The notes beneath the pieces are model-generated. The model did not search any database and was not told the DNA's origin. It saw nothing but the letters and a program-made list of their open reading frames with translations. A DNA stretch of 64,000 nucleotides from Singulisphaera sp045290345 (GTDB lineage Bacteria > Planctomycetota > Planctomycetia > Isosphaerales > Isosphaeraceae): the NCBI RefSeq assembly GCF_045290345.1, contig NZ_CP155447.1:4898001-4962000 (forward strand), read 5' to 3'. A program made the translations under genes and the position numbers. Positions within the stretch are counted from its first letter, which is position 1. Each line of letters starts with the position of its first letter. Positions 46,327 to 55,472 of the stretch are shown piece after piece.

Positions 46327-47625
46327 ATGATCGCCCTTCACCGCGACGATCCCCAGATCCTGGGTCCGCTCCCCGGTCCTCGTGCCCGCGAATGGCTGGC
46401 ACGCGACAGCCAGGTGATGTCTCCTTCCTACACCAGGACCTATCCACTGGTCGTTCGTCGTGGCAAGGGCTCGATGATCGAGGACCTGGATGGCAACCGG
46501 TTCCTGGATTTCACGGCGGGGATCGCCGTCACCGCGACCGGGCACTGCCACCCCGCGGTGGTCGAAGCCATCCGGAGCCAGGCAGGCCGGCTCATCCACA
46601 TGTCCGGCACCGACTTCTATTACACTCCGCAGATCAAGCTCGCGGAGCGTCTCGCCGAGCTCGCTCCCGGCGCCGAGGCCAAGCGCGTCTTCTTCACCAA
46701 TAGCGGTGCCGAGTCCATCGAGGCTGCCCTCAAGCTCTCACGTCGCCACACAGGGCGACCTCGAGTCATGGCCTTCTTGCACGCGTTCCATGGCCGGACT
46801 TACGGAGCCATGTCTCTAAGTGCCTCGAAACCGATGCAGCGTCGCGGATTCTCACCGCTCGTCCCCGAGATCCATCACGCCCGATACGGCGACCTTGAGA
46901 GCGTTCACGCGTTGCTCCGCACGAACTGCCCCGCGGACGAGTTGGCCGCGATCTTCGTCGAGCCGATTCAAGGTGAGGGAGGATATCTGGTCCCTCCGGC
47001 CGAGTTCCTGCCCGGTTTGCGGAAGCTCTGCGACGAACATGGTATCTTGCTCGTGCTCGACGAAGTGCAGACGGGGATCGGCCGCACCGGCAAGATGTTC
47101 GCCTCGGAGCATTGGGATGTCGTTGGCGATATCGTCTGTCTCGCGAAAGGCCTGGCCAGCGGGTTGCCCCTGGGCGCGATCGTCGCCAAGGCCGACGTGA
47201 TGGACTGGCCGAGCGGCAGCCACGCCTCGACCTTCGGTGGAAACCCCGTCGCCTGCGCGGCGGCTCTGGCGACGTTAGACCTGGTCGAGGCGAAATACCA
47301 GGCCAATGCCGAAAAGCAAGGCGAGCACCTTCGCACCGGGCTCGAGGAACTGGCCACCCGGTATCCGTTCATCCGTGAGGTGCGCGGGCTCGGACTGATG
47401 ATCGGTGTCGAGATCCAGACCAATGATCAACCCGACCCGGAACTCCGCGACCGAATCGTCGATCTGGCCTTTCACCGCGGCCTCCTGCTCTTGCCGTGCG
47501 GGCCCAGCACGGTCCGATTCTGCCCCCCCTTGTGTCTCACCCGCCGCCAGGTAGAAATCGGCCTCGGGTTGTTCGGCGCGGCCTTGTCCGCAACTGGTTG
47601 CGCTCCTCGGTCATACACGAACTGA
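46327..47625 (+). CDS. Class III PLP-dependent aminotransferase (acetylornithine/4-aminobutyrate type)
   Basis: The ATG at 46327 follows AAGGAAAT. The 432-residue protein shows the class III signatures: GIAVTATGHCHPAVVEA, FTNSGAESIEAALKL (phosphate-binding), the HGRTYGAMSLS loop, LVLDEVQTGIGRTG with the PLP-pyridine Asp, and K274 in LAKGLASGLPLGA as Schiff-base lysine. Members transfer omega- or alpha-amino groups of GABA, ornithine or lysine-derived substrates to 2-oxoglutarate. A putative dioxygenase starts 46 bp downstream, suggesting a two-step amino-acid catabolic unit. The substrate is not determined by the sequence alone. Confidence 0.9.
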   Translation: MIALHRDDPQILGPLPGPRAREWLARDSQVMSPSYTRTYPLVVRRGKGSMIEDLDGNRFLDFTAGIAVTATGHCHPAVVEAIRSQAGRLIHMSGTDFYYTPQIKLAERLAELAPGAEAKRVFFTNSGAESIEAALKLSRRHTGRPRVMAFLHAFHGRTYGAMSLSASKPMQRRGFSPLVPEIHHARYGDLESVHALLRTNCPADELAAIFVEPIQGEGGYLVPPAEFLPGLRKLCDEHGILLVLDEVQTGIGRTGKMFASEHWDVVGDIVCLAKGLASGLPLGAIVAKADVMDWPSGSHASTFGGNPVACAAALATLDLVEAKYQANAEKQGEHLRTGLEELATRYPFIREVRGLGLMIGVEIQTNDQPDPELRDRIVDLAFHRGLLLLPCGPSTVRFCPPLCLTRRQVEIGLGLFGAALSATGCAPRSYTN

Positions 47626-47670
47626 ACTCAACACTGACAGTTGCAATTTCGATCACGTTGGAGTCTGGAC

Positions 47671-49077
47671 ATGTCCCAAGTTGCAACTCCCTCGTCTCCG
47701 CCCACCTTCGAGTGGAAACGATGGCCCAAGACAGAAACATTTATCGAAGATCTTATTGATAAAGCGGTGGCCGGCAACCCGTTCGCCGCCACCCTGGCGG
47801 AGCGGATGCGGCTCGAGACGAGCACCCGGTTCAAGGATTGGGTGGACCATCTGGTCGTTTCCGGCCAGGGGAGCCTCGGAGCGCAACTGCGCGAGCTCGG
47901 ATTCAAGCGTCAGGCGACGGACTATGGGGTCGGTATTCCGGTATTTGCTCACGACGGAGGAATTTTCCCCCGGCTTGCGATCACGCCCGGTTCCGGCTTG
48001 GAAGTGCGCTCATTAGCGATCAAGGTCGAGTCGGTCGCGGATTTTTCGAGGGCCTTCGACCTCGGCCTCGAGATCCGCGGGTATGCGTTCGGACCCTATC
48101 GAGTAGGACAGGTTCTCGGCGAACGAACGACCCTCGACGTGATCGAGCGCCGCGCCTACACCGGGTTCGATCCGTTTCCAGGCGATCTGGCACGCGACGG
48201 ACGGATGCGACCGCAGGCCGCTCGTGACGCATTGGCCGCCCGCGATATTTGGAAAGCGCGAAAGCGCCGGTTTGCCGACGATGCCGAAGGCTTCGACGCA
48301 ACCGAACAGACCTTGGAACGCGTGATCGAACTGGCCGGATCGGCCGACCTGGCCTGCCACCTCGTCTTCGAGGTGGAGCGTGAGTACTGGCAGCAACGAA
48401 ACCGGGCTGCAGAGGTGCAGAAGAGTCGGCAGGACCGACTCGGCCTGGGCTGGGCCAACCACGATCACCACACCTTCCGTTGCTCGCGACGGTTCTTCCC
48501 CCGCGTGATCCGGATGTTCGAGACGCTCGGATTCGTGCTCCGCGAGCGATTCCACGCGGGTGAAAACGCCGGCTGGGGCGCTCAGATTCTCGAACACCCG
48601 ACGACCGGAGTCGTGATCTTCGCCGACCTCGACCTCGGCTCCGACGAGGCGACTCACGACTTCGCGCATTCGGCCCTGCCCGACCTGCCCCGGCCCAATA
48701 CGGTCGGACTCTGGGTCGGCCTGCACGGCGAGTCGATACTCGAAGCAGGCATGCACCATCTCGAGGCCCAGTTTGACTTTGATGCCTTGAGGCAGGATCT
48801 CAAGGCGGAATCGGGCATCGAAGTCATGGCGCCATTCTCGGATTTCTCATTCCTTCGCCAGGCGTTCACCGCGGGAGAACGCTGGCCGGTCGCCAGCCAC
48901 CGCGCGGACCGTTGTCTGGCCAACGGCTGGATTACCGCCGAGCAGCACGCTAAATTCGTTCGAGACGGGGCGTTGGGCAGCCATCTCGAAGACTTGCAAC
49001 GCCGCGAAGGGTACAAAGGTTTCAACCAACAGGCCGTCAGCGCCATCATCGCGGCAACGGACCCTCGGCTGCATTGA
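47671..49077 (+). CDS. Putative non-heme (VOC-like, 2-oxoadipate dioxygenase-like) enzyme
   Basis: The start at 47671 follows GGAG at about 9 bases (468 residues). A His cluster NHDHHTFRCSRRFFP near 275-290 and a late LHGESILEAGMHHLEAQFDF segment could supply the His-His-Glu metal site of VOC-fold enzymes. The C-terminal GSHLEDLQRREGYKGFNQQ looks conserved. Size, metal-ligand pattern and pairing with a class III aminotransferase recall HglS/YdcJ 2-oxoadipate dioxygenase-decarboxylases of lysine catabolism. I did not recognise clear DUF1338 signatures, so this is an inference from context; a hypothetical protein is the safe call. Confidence 0.5.
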   Translation: MSQVATPSSPPTFEWKRWPKTETFIEDLIDKAVAGNPFAATLAERMRLETSTRFKDWVDHLVVSGQGSLGAQLRELGFKRQATDYGVGIPVFAHDGGIFPRLAITPGSGLEVRSLAIKVESVADFSRAFDLGLEIRGYAFGPYRVGQVLGERTTLDVIERRAYTGFDPFPGDLARDGRMRPQAARDALAARDIWKARKRRFADDAEGFDATEQTLERVIELAGSADLACHLVFEVEREYWQQRNRAAEVQKSRQDRLGLGWANHDHHTFRCSRRFFPRVIRMFETLGFVLRERFHAGENAGWGAQILEHPTTGVVIFADLDLGSDEATHDFAHSALPDLPRPNTVGLWVGLHGESILEAGMHHLEAQFDFDALRQDLKAESGIEVMAPFSDFSFLRQAFTAGERWPVASHRADRCLANGWITAEQHAKFVRDGALGSHLEDLQRREGYKGFNQQAVSAIIAATDPRLH

Positions 49078-49235
49078 TCTCACCGCCAATTCAACCACAG
49101 AGCGGACGCCTGTCGCGCCATCGACGGGCGTCCCCCCTGAATTGTGTACTCCATCGGGTCATTGCCCCCTCATAAGTAAGTGGCTATGATCGTTTCCTGG
49201 CCCCATTGATGTCATCGGCCAAGGAACCTTCATTC

Positions 49236-49820
49236 ATGAATCACGAGAATCCGTATGCGGCCCCCGAGTTTTCCTCCTTACCGCGCACTGACTATTCGGA
49301 CCAGGCGTTCGGTTTTCCCAATACGGAGGGTTGCTGGCAGGACGGTAACTTGTTGGTCTTGAGCGATGAGGCTCGACTTCCCGATCGTTGCATCAAATGC
49401 AATCTCCCTGCGAATGATTATCGGCTCAAGCGCAAGCTCGCCTGGCACCCTCCGATTTGGTACGTGACCGCATTGATCAGCCCCCTGCTTTACGTGATCG
49501 TGGCACTCTGCATTCGACAAACCGTCCGGATCGAAGTCGGACTCTGCGAGAACCATCGGCGTCGACGATCCCTCGCCATCACCTACGCTTGGCTCGCGAT
49601 TCTGGGAGGGATCGGCCTGGCGCTGGCCGGAGCGTTCTGGATCGATTCGACATGGTTCCCCCTGCCACTCCTCTTCGCTTTCATCCTTGTGATCGCAGGC
49701 ATCATCGTGGGCATCCTGAGTGCCCAAGTCGTAACGACCAAGACTATCTACAAGCATCATGCCTGGCTCGCAAACGTCGATCCCGAGTACCTCAAAATGC
49801 TCCCTGCCTGGCTCGATTGA
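49236..49820 (+). CDS. Membrane protein with NPYAAP N-terminus
   Basis: I used the ATG at 49236 (194 residues) because the product then begins MNHENPYAAPE, an N-terminal tag frequent in planctomycete membrane proteins. A C-x2-C segment (RCIKCNLPANDYRLKRKL) precedes a helix pair at about 75-95 and two helices at about 115-155. The soluble tail ends WLANVDPEYLKMLP. The cysteines may bind metal. No enzyme motif is visible, and the gene appears to be transcribed alone. Confidence 0.75.
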   Translation: MNHENPYAAPEFSSLPRTDYSDQAFGFPNTEGCWQDGNLLVLSDEARLPDRCIKCNLPANDYRLKRKLAWHPPIWYVTALISPLLYVIVALCIRQTVRIEVGLCENHRRRRSLAITYAWLAILGGIGLALAGAFWIDSTWFPLPLLFAFILVIAGIIVGILSAQVVTTKTIYKHHAWLANVDPEYLKMLPAWLD

Positions 49821-50022
49821 GCGTTGCCTACAGCGGTCGGCGATCGGCCACTCGGCCAATGAAGCGGCTCAGGTTCATTGTTGCCCAATTGGCACAGCGC
49901 TCCGGAAAGGAGTGGCCCACGCTTGTCCGTGGTCGGAATCACTGCTAGAGTCTCTCGCTGCCACGCTCACATCATGACTTAACGCACGGAATGGCATCGC
50001 ACCCTGGAGATGGACCTCTACG

Positions 50023-50745
50023 ATGAATCGGCTCGGCTCATTCGCGCAAAGCTGGAAGTGGAGACTGCTGTTGGCGTTGGTGCTCACCGGGGCCTCCAAC
50101 TCGGAGGTGGTCGCCAGCCCGGTGATGTATGACTTCTCCGGCAAAATCGTTCTGGCTGAGGGAACCGACGGGGTGCAAGTTTGTGATCCCTTCACCGGAA
50201 CTCTCCGCTATGACCCCGCATCACCGAAGGCCCCCTTCTCATTCATCGGTACCGACTATGTGGGTGACGTCGACCTTCGGTTCACGGCCGGATCGCTGTC
50301 GTTTGGTGACGGTCCTCCGAGTATGACCCTGCTCAAGGTGATGCATTTCACCTCACCATCGTTGCCCCCCGGATTCCCGCTGGACGACTTTTTCCCAGAG
50401 GACTTGCCCTCCGAAACCGGCCCCGACATTTTCGTCGCCGGCCACTTCTCCTTCTTACCCGGATTCGGGGATTTCTTCGGGGATCCGGTCGGCTTCTCAT
50501 CCGACTATTTGCTCGGCATCGCCTTCATCGATCCGACAGGGACGGCGTTCCTTGGCGAAGCGCTACCCACCAGCCTCGACCTCTCCGTCACGCCGTTGAT
50601 TTCAGTAATCTACATGGACGGAGAGATGGCGGTGGTCGGGGAGGTCACCAGCCTGACCCCTCGCGCCGTTCCCGAGCCGGCGAGTTTGGCTGTGCTCGGC
50701 CTCGGCTTTGCCGGTCTACTGGTCGCGCGTCGCCGCAAGAAGTGA
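50023..50745 (+). CDS. PEP-CTERM sorting-domain protein
   Basis: The 240-residue protein has a signal peptide (about 12-31) and the C-terminal sorting signal AVPEPASLAVLGLGFAGLLV followed by RRRKK: a PEP motif, one membrane helix and a basic tail. It is expected to be exported and processed by an exosortase, ending up in the envelope or extracellular matrix. The middle part is beta-rich (FTGTLRYDP, GDVDLRFTAGSLSFGDG) without catalytic motifs. No exosortase gene lies in the window. Confidence 0.9.
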   Translation: MNRLGSFAQSWKWRLLLALVLTGASNSEVVASPVMYDFSGKIVLAEGTDGVQVCDPFTGTLRYDPASPKAPFSFIGTDYVGDVDLRFTAGSLSFGDGPPSMTLLKVMHFTSPSLPPGFPLDDFFPEDLPSETGPDIFVAGHFSFLPGFGDFFGDPVGFSSDYLLGIAFIDPTGTAFLGEALPTSLDLSVTPLISVIYMDGEMAVVGEVTSLTPRAVPEPASLAVLGLGFAGLLVARRRKK

Positions 50746-50812
50746 GCTTGCCTTCGTGCGCGTTTGACCCCGGCGCAAGGCCAAACCGAACGGCGCTCTC
50801 GAGTGCGTGGGA

Positions 50813-51469
50813 TTATGGATTGGACCACCCCTCCGCCCCGATGAGTTTGACGAACCGACACCCCATGATCGAGCGACTCTCGGGCCGGCCGTTCTGCTTT
50901 TGGATGATCGTGAGCTCCTGACTGAACTCGTCACCCACGGGGGCCACCAGAATCCCTCCTTCAATCAACTGATTGAAGAGAGCCGATGGAAAACCGGGCG
51001 CTCCCGCGGTCACGAGGATCCGATCGAATGGCGCCTCGGCTGGCCAGCCGAGGGTGCCGTCGCCGACCAGGTAGCGGATGTTCGTCCGTCCGAGACCATC
51101 GAGGATCGCCCGTGCCCGCAACGAGAGCGTCACGAGCCTCTCGATGGTGAAGACTTCGGACGCTAGCTCGCTCAGGACGGCCGCTTGATAACCGCTCCCC
51201 GTACCGATTTCCAAGACCCGCTCGGTCCCCGATAAGGCCAGTTCCTGGGTCATTACGGCCACCATGAAAGGCTGGCTGATCGTCTGCTCCTGACCGATCG
51301 GGATCGCCCGATCATCGAGGGCGTGGCGCCGCTCGTCGGGTGGAACGAACTTTTCTCTCGAGAGTCGGGCCAGAACATCCAGGAGTCGAGGGTCATGGAT
51401 TCCGTGCTGGCGCACCTGATCCGCGATCGCGGCGCCCGGAAATGGGTCATGCGGTCTGTGGCTGGGCAT
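50813..51469 (-). CDS. pcm: Protein-L-isoaspartate O-methyltransferase
   Basis: The ATG at 51469 (GTG at 51475 also possible) gives about 218 residues, the usual Pcm length. It shows REKFVPPDERRHALDDRAIPIG, GQEQTISQPFMVAVMTQEL and the SAM-binding VLEIGTGSGYQAAVLSEL. The enzyme methylates L-isoaspartyl residues in damaged proteins so they can revert to aspartate. The start lies inside the recJ 3' end (23-bp overlap), so translation is probably coupled to recJ. Confidence 0.93.
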   Translation of the reverse strand: MPSHRPHDPFPGAAIADQVRQHGIHDPRLLDVLARLSREKFVPPDERRHALDDRAIPIGQEQTISQPFMVAVMTQELALSGTERVLEIGTGSGYQAAVLSELASEVFTIERLVTLSLRARAILDGLGRTNIRYLVGDGTLGWPAEAPFDRILVTAGAPGFPSALFNQLIEGGILVAPVGDEFSQELTIIQKQNGRPESRSIMGCRFVKLIGAEGWSNP

Positions 51470-53213
51470 GCTCACTCGCCTCGTCGAGTTGAAAATCCTT
51501 CACCTCGAGTTGCACTTCGCGACGCCCGTTCCACTCGTTGATCGAGGGGTGAAAGACGAACGAACAGAGCGTGTTCGCGGAGAGGGACTTGGCTCGCTCG
51601 GCCATGTTCCAGGCGATCGCCTTGACGACCACCGACCCCTGCATCAAGCGAAGCTGCAGGTGGTTTTTCCGTTCCCCCACGACCCGAGGCTCGCCAAGTA
51701 GGCGCACGCCGCTGGCCAGCAGCAACGGTCGCGGATTGCCCATCCCATGCGGTTCGAGCATCTCAAGGGCCTCGACCAGCTTGGTCGACAGCATGGCCAG
51801 CGGGACCTCGGCGTCAATGGTGAGAGACTTTCGTAATTGTTCGGTGGTCAGTGATTCGCGGCAATGGAGTTCGAACCGCTCCGCGAATGAAGCGAGTTGG
51901 CCCACCGGAAGCCTGAGACCGGCCGCCGCCGCATGCCCACCGAAACTGGTCAACCCCTCGGCGCATTGGTGAATCGCCTTGTACAGGTCGAGTCCTGGGA
52001 TCGACCGGGCCGACCCCTGCCCCATCTCATCCCCAAGGGCCACTACGATCGTGGGCCGGTGATAAACTTCCGCCAGGCGGCTGGCGACGATCCCGATCAC
52101 ACCAGGATGCCATCCCACTCGCCCCAAGACGATCGCGCCCCGAGTCCCCAGCCCCCCTTGCTCCGTGATCATCTGATGGGCTTCGGTGACGATCTTGTGC
52201 TCGAGCTCTTGCCGATCCTTGTTGCACTGATCGAGTTCCTCGGCAATCTTGCGGGCCAGTTCCAGGTCATCGGTCGTGAGCATCTCAACGGCCTTCATCG
52301 CCCGTTCCAGACGTCCCGCCGCATTGATCCGAGGCCCCATGTTGAAGCCGATGTTTCCGGCCGTCAGCTTCCGCTTGCCGAGACAGCCGGAAACTTCCAT
52401 CAAGGCGCGGATCCCCGCAGTCGGCTCGGCGAACATCCCGATCAACCCGCGGCGGACGAGGATCCGGTTTTCGCCGTTGAGAGGAACCACGTCTGCCACG
52501 GTGGCCATTGCGACCAGGCTGAGCGATTGCACCAGGAAATCTCGAAGGTGGGGAGATGCCTTCTTCCCGTCGCCGAACCCCTTGGCAATTTGCCAGGCAA
52601 GCTTGAAAGCAACCGCCGCGCCGCAGAGATCGCCAAACGGATAGAGGCTGTCTTCCAATCGTGGATGGACGATCACGTCCGCCTCAGGCAATTCACTACC
52701 GATCGTGTGATGGTCGGTCACGATGAACTCAACACCGAGTTCTCGCGCCAGCCGGGCCTCACTCACGGCTGAAATACCGCAATCGACCGTGACGATGAGC
52801 TCGGCCCGCAACTCCGTCGCCAGTTTCCGCAAGGCGTCCGCATTCACCCCGTAGCCTTCGTCGACCCGGTGCGGAATGTAGTAGTCAAGATGCTTGGCAC
52901 CCGCCAGGCGGAGGCAGTCCCAGAGGATGCTCGTACCACAGACCCCGTCGACGTCATAGTCGCCATAGATCACGATCTTTTTGTGAGCCCGGACCGCCCT
53001 GATGATCCGATCGGCCGCCTCAACGACCCCCGGCAGCAACTCGGGATCATGAAGCGACGATAATCGCGACTCGAGAAAAGCAAGGGCAAGCGTGGGCTCT
53101 TCGATTCCCCGGTTCAACAGGAGTTGAGCCACCAACGGCGGGATGCCAGCATCGCGGCCAAGGGTCGCCGTCCGATCCGGATCATGGGGTCTCAGACGCC
53201 AGCGCGTGCTCAT
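51447..53213 (-). CDS. recJ: Single-stranded-DNA-specific exonuclease RecJ
   Basis: The 588-residue protein contains the DHH phosphoesterase motifs IYGDYDVDGVCGTSI (about 77-91), VDCGISAV, IVTDHHTIGSELP (about 169) and the DHHA1-side motif SFGGHAAAAGLRL (about 437-449), then the C-terminal OB-like part. RecJ digests single-stranded DNA 5' to 3' in recombination and mismatch or base-excision repair. All motif residues that I can check are present. It is transcribed ahead of pcm, with which it overlaps. Confidence 0.95.
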   Translation of the reverse strand: MSTRWRLRPHDPDRTATLGRDAGIPPLVAQLLLNRGIEEPTLALAFLESRLSSLHDPELLPGVVEAADRIIRAVRAHKKIVIYGDYDVDGVCGTSILWDCLRLAGAKHLDYYIPHRVDEGYGVNADALRKLATELRAELIVTVDCGISAVSEARLARELGVEFIVTDHHTIGSELPEADVIVHPRLEDSLYPFGDLCGAAVAFKLAWQIAKGFGDGKKASPHLRDFLVQSLSLVAMATVADVVPLNGENRILVRRGLIGMFAEPTAGIRALMEVSGCLGKRKLTAGNIGFNMGPRINAAGRLERAMKAVEMLTTDDLELARKIAEELDQCNKDRQELEHKIVTEAHQMITEQGGLGTRGAIVLGRVGWHPGVIGIVASRLAEVYHRPTIVVALGDEMGQGSARSIPGLDLYKAIHQCAEGLTSFGGHAAAAGLRLPVGQLASFAERFELHCRESLTTEQLRKSLTIDAEVPLAMLSTKLVEALEMLEPHGMGNPRPLLLASGVRLLGEPRVVGERKNHLQLRLMQGSVVVKAIAWNMAERAKSLSANTLCSFVFHPSINEWNGRREVQLEVKDFQLDEASEHAQPQTA

Positions 53214-53241
53214 CCTCCGCTTTCCTCCCGTCGGCGAATGC

Positions 53242-54294
53242 TCAGAACCAGCCGCGTCGTTTCGCGAAGAGATAGAGGAACCCGGGCATGAATAACATGA
53301 TCATGCACGACCCCACGAAGAGCGCCCGCTTGGGTAGCCAACCCTCGAATTCTAGCGTTCCGCCAAAGAAATTCATCCCAAAGAAGCTCGTCAGAAAGGA
53401 GAGCGGCAGGAACATCACAGTGACAAGCGTGAATGCCTTCATGATATCGTTGGTACGATTGGAGATCGCCGAGAGATAGGTATCCAGGGCTCCCGAAATG
53501 AGGTCACGCAGGCTTTCGGTAATGTCGTGCACTCGAACGACATGATCATAGACGTCGCGAAAGTAGATACGATGCTCAGGGTTGACCGGGCTGTATTCGT
53601 CGCGTGCCAGGCGGTTGAGCACTTCGCGTTCAGGCGCGAGGATTCGGTGGAGCCGGAGGGCCGAGCGCTTCACCTGGAAGATGGCTTGAAGTGTACTGGG
53701 GGTCGGCCGGTGGAAGACCTCGTCCTGCGCCGAGTCAATCGCCTCATCGAGGTGCTCGATGGCAGGCAGGTATTCGGCGACGCTCATATCGAGGATGTGA
53801 TAGAGCAAATGTCCGGCCCCATGCTTGAGCCGGTTCGTCGGGTCGCGCTCGATGTTACGGCGAAGCTGGTCGAGGATTTTCAAGGGTTCGTTGTGATAGG
53901 TCACCAGGTAATTGGCACCGAGGAAGATGTCGAGCTCGTGAAGCCGAATCAGATCAGTATCTGGGTCGAAGTCGATGTTGTGAAAGACGATGTAGAGGTA
54001 CTCTCCCCAGTCGTCGACCTTGGCGACGTGGGTATCCTGGACCGCATCCTCGATGGCCAGTGGATGAAAGTGGAAGACGCCGTCGAGCAGCTCTTCCACT
54101 CGTCGATCGGTGTTCTGAGTTTGATCGTCGATCTCGACCCAGAGGGTCCCTTTCTCGTCTTCCAGGGCGAGCGGGATTTGCTCGATCGGCCAATCGAAGT
54201 GGATTTCACCGTCGCCGTCCCGGTAGACAATCCGAATCTGAAGGCCCGTGACGCGTTGTCCAGACAAGATGGTATCGGACTGCGGCGAGCTCAT
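53242..54294 (-). CDS. corA: CorA-type magnesium/cobalt transporter
   Basis: The 350-residue protein has a large cytoplasmic N-terminal domain (HPLAIEDAVQDTHVAKVDDWGEYLYIVFH) and two C-terminal membrane helices (about 292-313 and 325-345) separated by the GMNF selectivity motif in SFFGMNFFGG. This is the CorA pentameric channel for Mg2+ uptake. A basic C-terminal tail KRRGWF follows helix 2. It lies 28 bp upstream of recJ on the same strand, perhaps in one transcript. Confidence 0.95.
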   Translation of the reverse strand: MSSPQSDTILSGQRVTGLQIRIVYRDGDGEIHFDWPIEQIPLALEDEKGTLWVEIDDQTQNTDRRVEELLDGVFHFHPLAIEDAVQDTHVAKVDDWGEYLYIVFHNIDFDPDTDLIRLHELDIFLGANYLVTYHNEPLKILDQLRRNIERDPTNRLKHGAGHLLYHILDMSVAEYLPAIEHLDEAIDSAQDEVFHRPTPSTLQAIFQVKRSALRLHRILAPEREVLNRLARDEYSPVNPEHRIYFRDVYDHVVRVHDITESLRDLISGALDTYLSAISNRTNDIMKAFTLVTVMFLPLSFLTSFFGMNFFGGTLEFEGWLPKRALFVGSCMIMLFMPGFLYLFAKRRGWF

Positions 54295-54320
54295 CGGTAC
54301 GGATCCCGGTTATTCGAGTC

Positions 54321-54749
54321 TCAGGGACGTCGCAATGCGGCGTTTTGGTCCTTAATCGCTTCCTCATAGAGATTGATCTCGATCTCTATGCGGTGATCAG
54401 GGATCTTGCGCCGGATGGGACTGGAAAAGGGATGAAATTTGCTGGCCAGATCAGGGCCGAGGGGGGCGTTGACCAGACCGATTTGATTCCAGCCAACCGC
54501 GACTCGATCAGCCTCGAACGAGCCATCCGGGCGAATGGTCGCGGATCGGAGCTTGCCGACCGTCCCGTCCACTGGAATGAATTCAATCCAGCCCTTCCAG
54601 TCCTGATCGATCGAGCGCCCGCCGAGACGAATGATCCCGGAAACTTGGGTCGTCTCGAATTGCTCCGGTCCCAACTCTTCCCCACACCCCGAGAGGAGCA
54701 GAATCAGGGTCGTGATCGTGCTGCTCAAGTATCCCGCATGCCAACGCAT
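54321..54749 (-). CDS. Small lipoprotein
   Basis: The ATG at 54749 gives 142 residues with a lipoprotein leader ending LLLSGC. The mature part (VSGIIRLGGRSIDQDWKGWIEFIPVDG, then RPDGSFEADRV) looks like a small beta-sandwich of the carboxypeptidase-regulatory or transthyretin type, the same architecture as the lipoprotein at 17572. It would sit at a membrane surface. It lies 63 bp downstream of the GXGXG gene and 26 bp upstream of corA. Confidence 0.72.
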   Translation of the reverse strand: MRWHAGYLSSTITTLILLLSGCGEELGPEQFETTQVSGIIRLGGRSIDQDWKGWIEFIPVDGTVGKLRSATIRPDGSFEADRVAVGWNQIGLVNAPLGPDLASKFHPFSSPIRRKIPDHRIEIEINLYEEAIKDQNAALRRP

Positions 54750-54812
54750 ACCGTCACCTGGGCTTCGAGAGGCCGACTTTCGTGAACGATCTGGACCTCG
54801 TACGGTCGCCAA

Positions 54813-55472
54813 TCACGTCCGATCGTGAAGTTCCGAACCCGTCCACTGACTGAAATCTCGGAGCAGGGCGCGGAAGGTCTCGTAGTCTCCGGCCTCGACC
54901 AGATCGTCGCCAATCCTTTCGGAGCTTAAGCGGATCAACCGGCCTCCGCGCCGGCCACGGCCGGCATGGAGACCAAGCTGGTCGCGAAAGGCGAAGATCA
55001 GCCCTCCCGCTTGTCTCTCGCCGGCCAAGCGACCGATGGGGCCAAGCATCACGAGAACGCCACCGTGCTGATTCAAGCCAGCACGAGCGCCTGCTCCTCG
55101 CGCCGCGAAGACGATCCCGCCTTGCTGAGCGTACGCCAGGCCCTCGCCCGCATCCTCCAAGATGACCAGCCGACCCGCCCGTAGACCACGCCCAGCGCCA
55201 TCCGCGGCGGGCCCTCGACAGACGACCGTCAGGCCCGGAGCGTCCAGCTCAGCGGCAAGTTCCGGCCCTGCGCGGCCCTCAACCTCGATGACCGCGTTCC
55301 ATCCCCCCCTCAGCCCGGCCGCCAAGAACCGTTGTCCCTCCGCACCGGCCAGACAGACGCGCGTCGTCCCCGAATCCAGGCGTTGGACCAGTTCCGCGTT
55401 GATTTTCTCGTAGTCGCGGATGTCGGGAATGGAAAGGACCGCGGACTCGAGTGCGGGGCCAGGAGGCGTCAT
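54813..55472 (-). CDS. Stand-alone GXGXG (glutamate-synthase alpha C-terminal-like) protein
   Basis: The 219-residue protein is mostly a right-handed beta-helix of the GXGXG type found at the C-terminus of the glutamate synthase large subunit and in FwdC: GRGLRAGRLVILEDAGEGLA, GGIVFAARGAGARAG, GGVLVMLGPIGRLAGERQAGG and GRGRRGGRLIRL. It lacks the amidotransferase and FMN parts, so it cannot make glutamate alone and may serve as a structural or tunnel-forming subunit. The ATG overlaps the stop of the preceding gene as ATGA, so it is translated with that exported protein. Confidence 0.8.
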   Translation of the reverse strand: MTPPGPALESAVLSIPDIRDYEKINAELVQRLDSGTTRVCLAGAEGQRFLAAGLRGGWNAVIEVEGRAGPELAAELDAPGLTVVCRGPAADGAGRGLRAGRLVILEDAGEGLAYAQQGGIVFAARGAGARAGLNQHGGVLVMLGPIGRLAGERQAGGLIFAFRDQLGLHAGRGRRGGRLIRLSSERIGDDLVEAGDYETFRALLRDFSQWTGSELHDRT

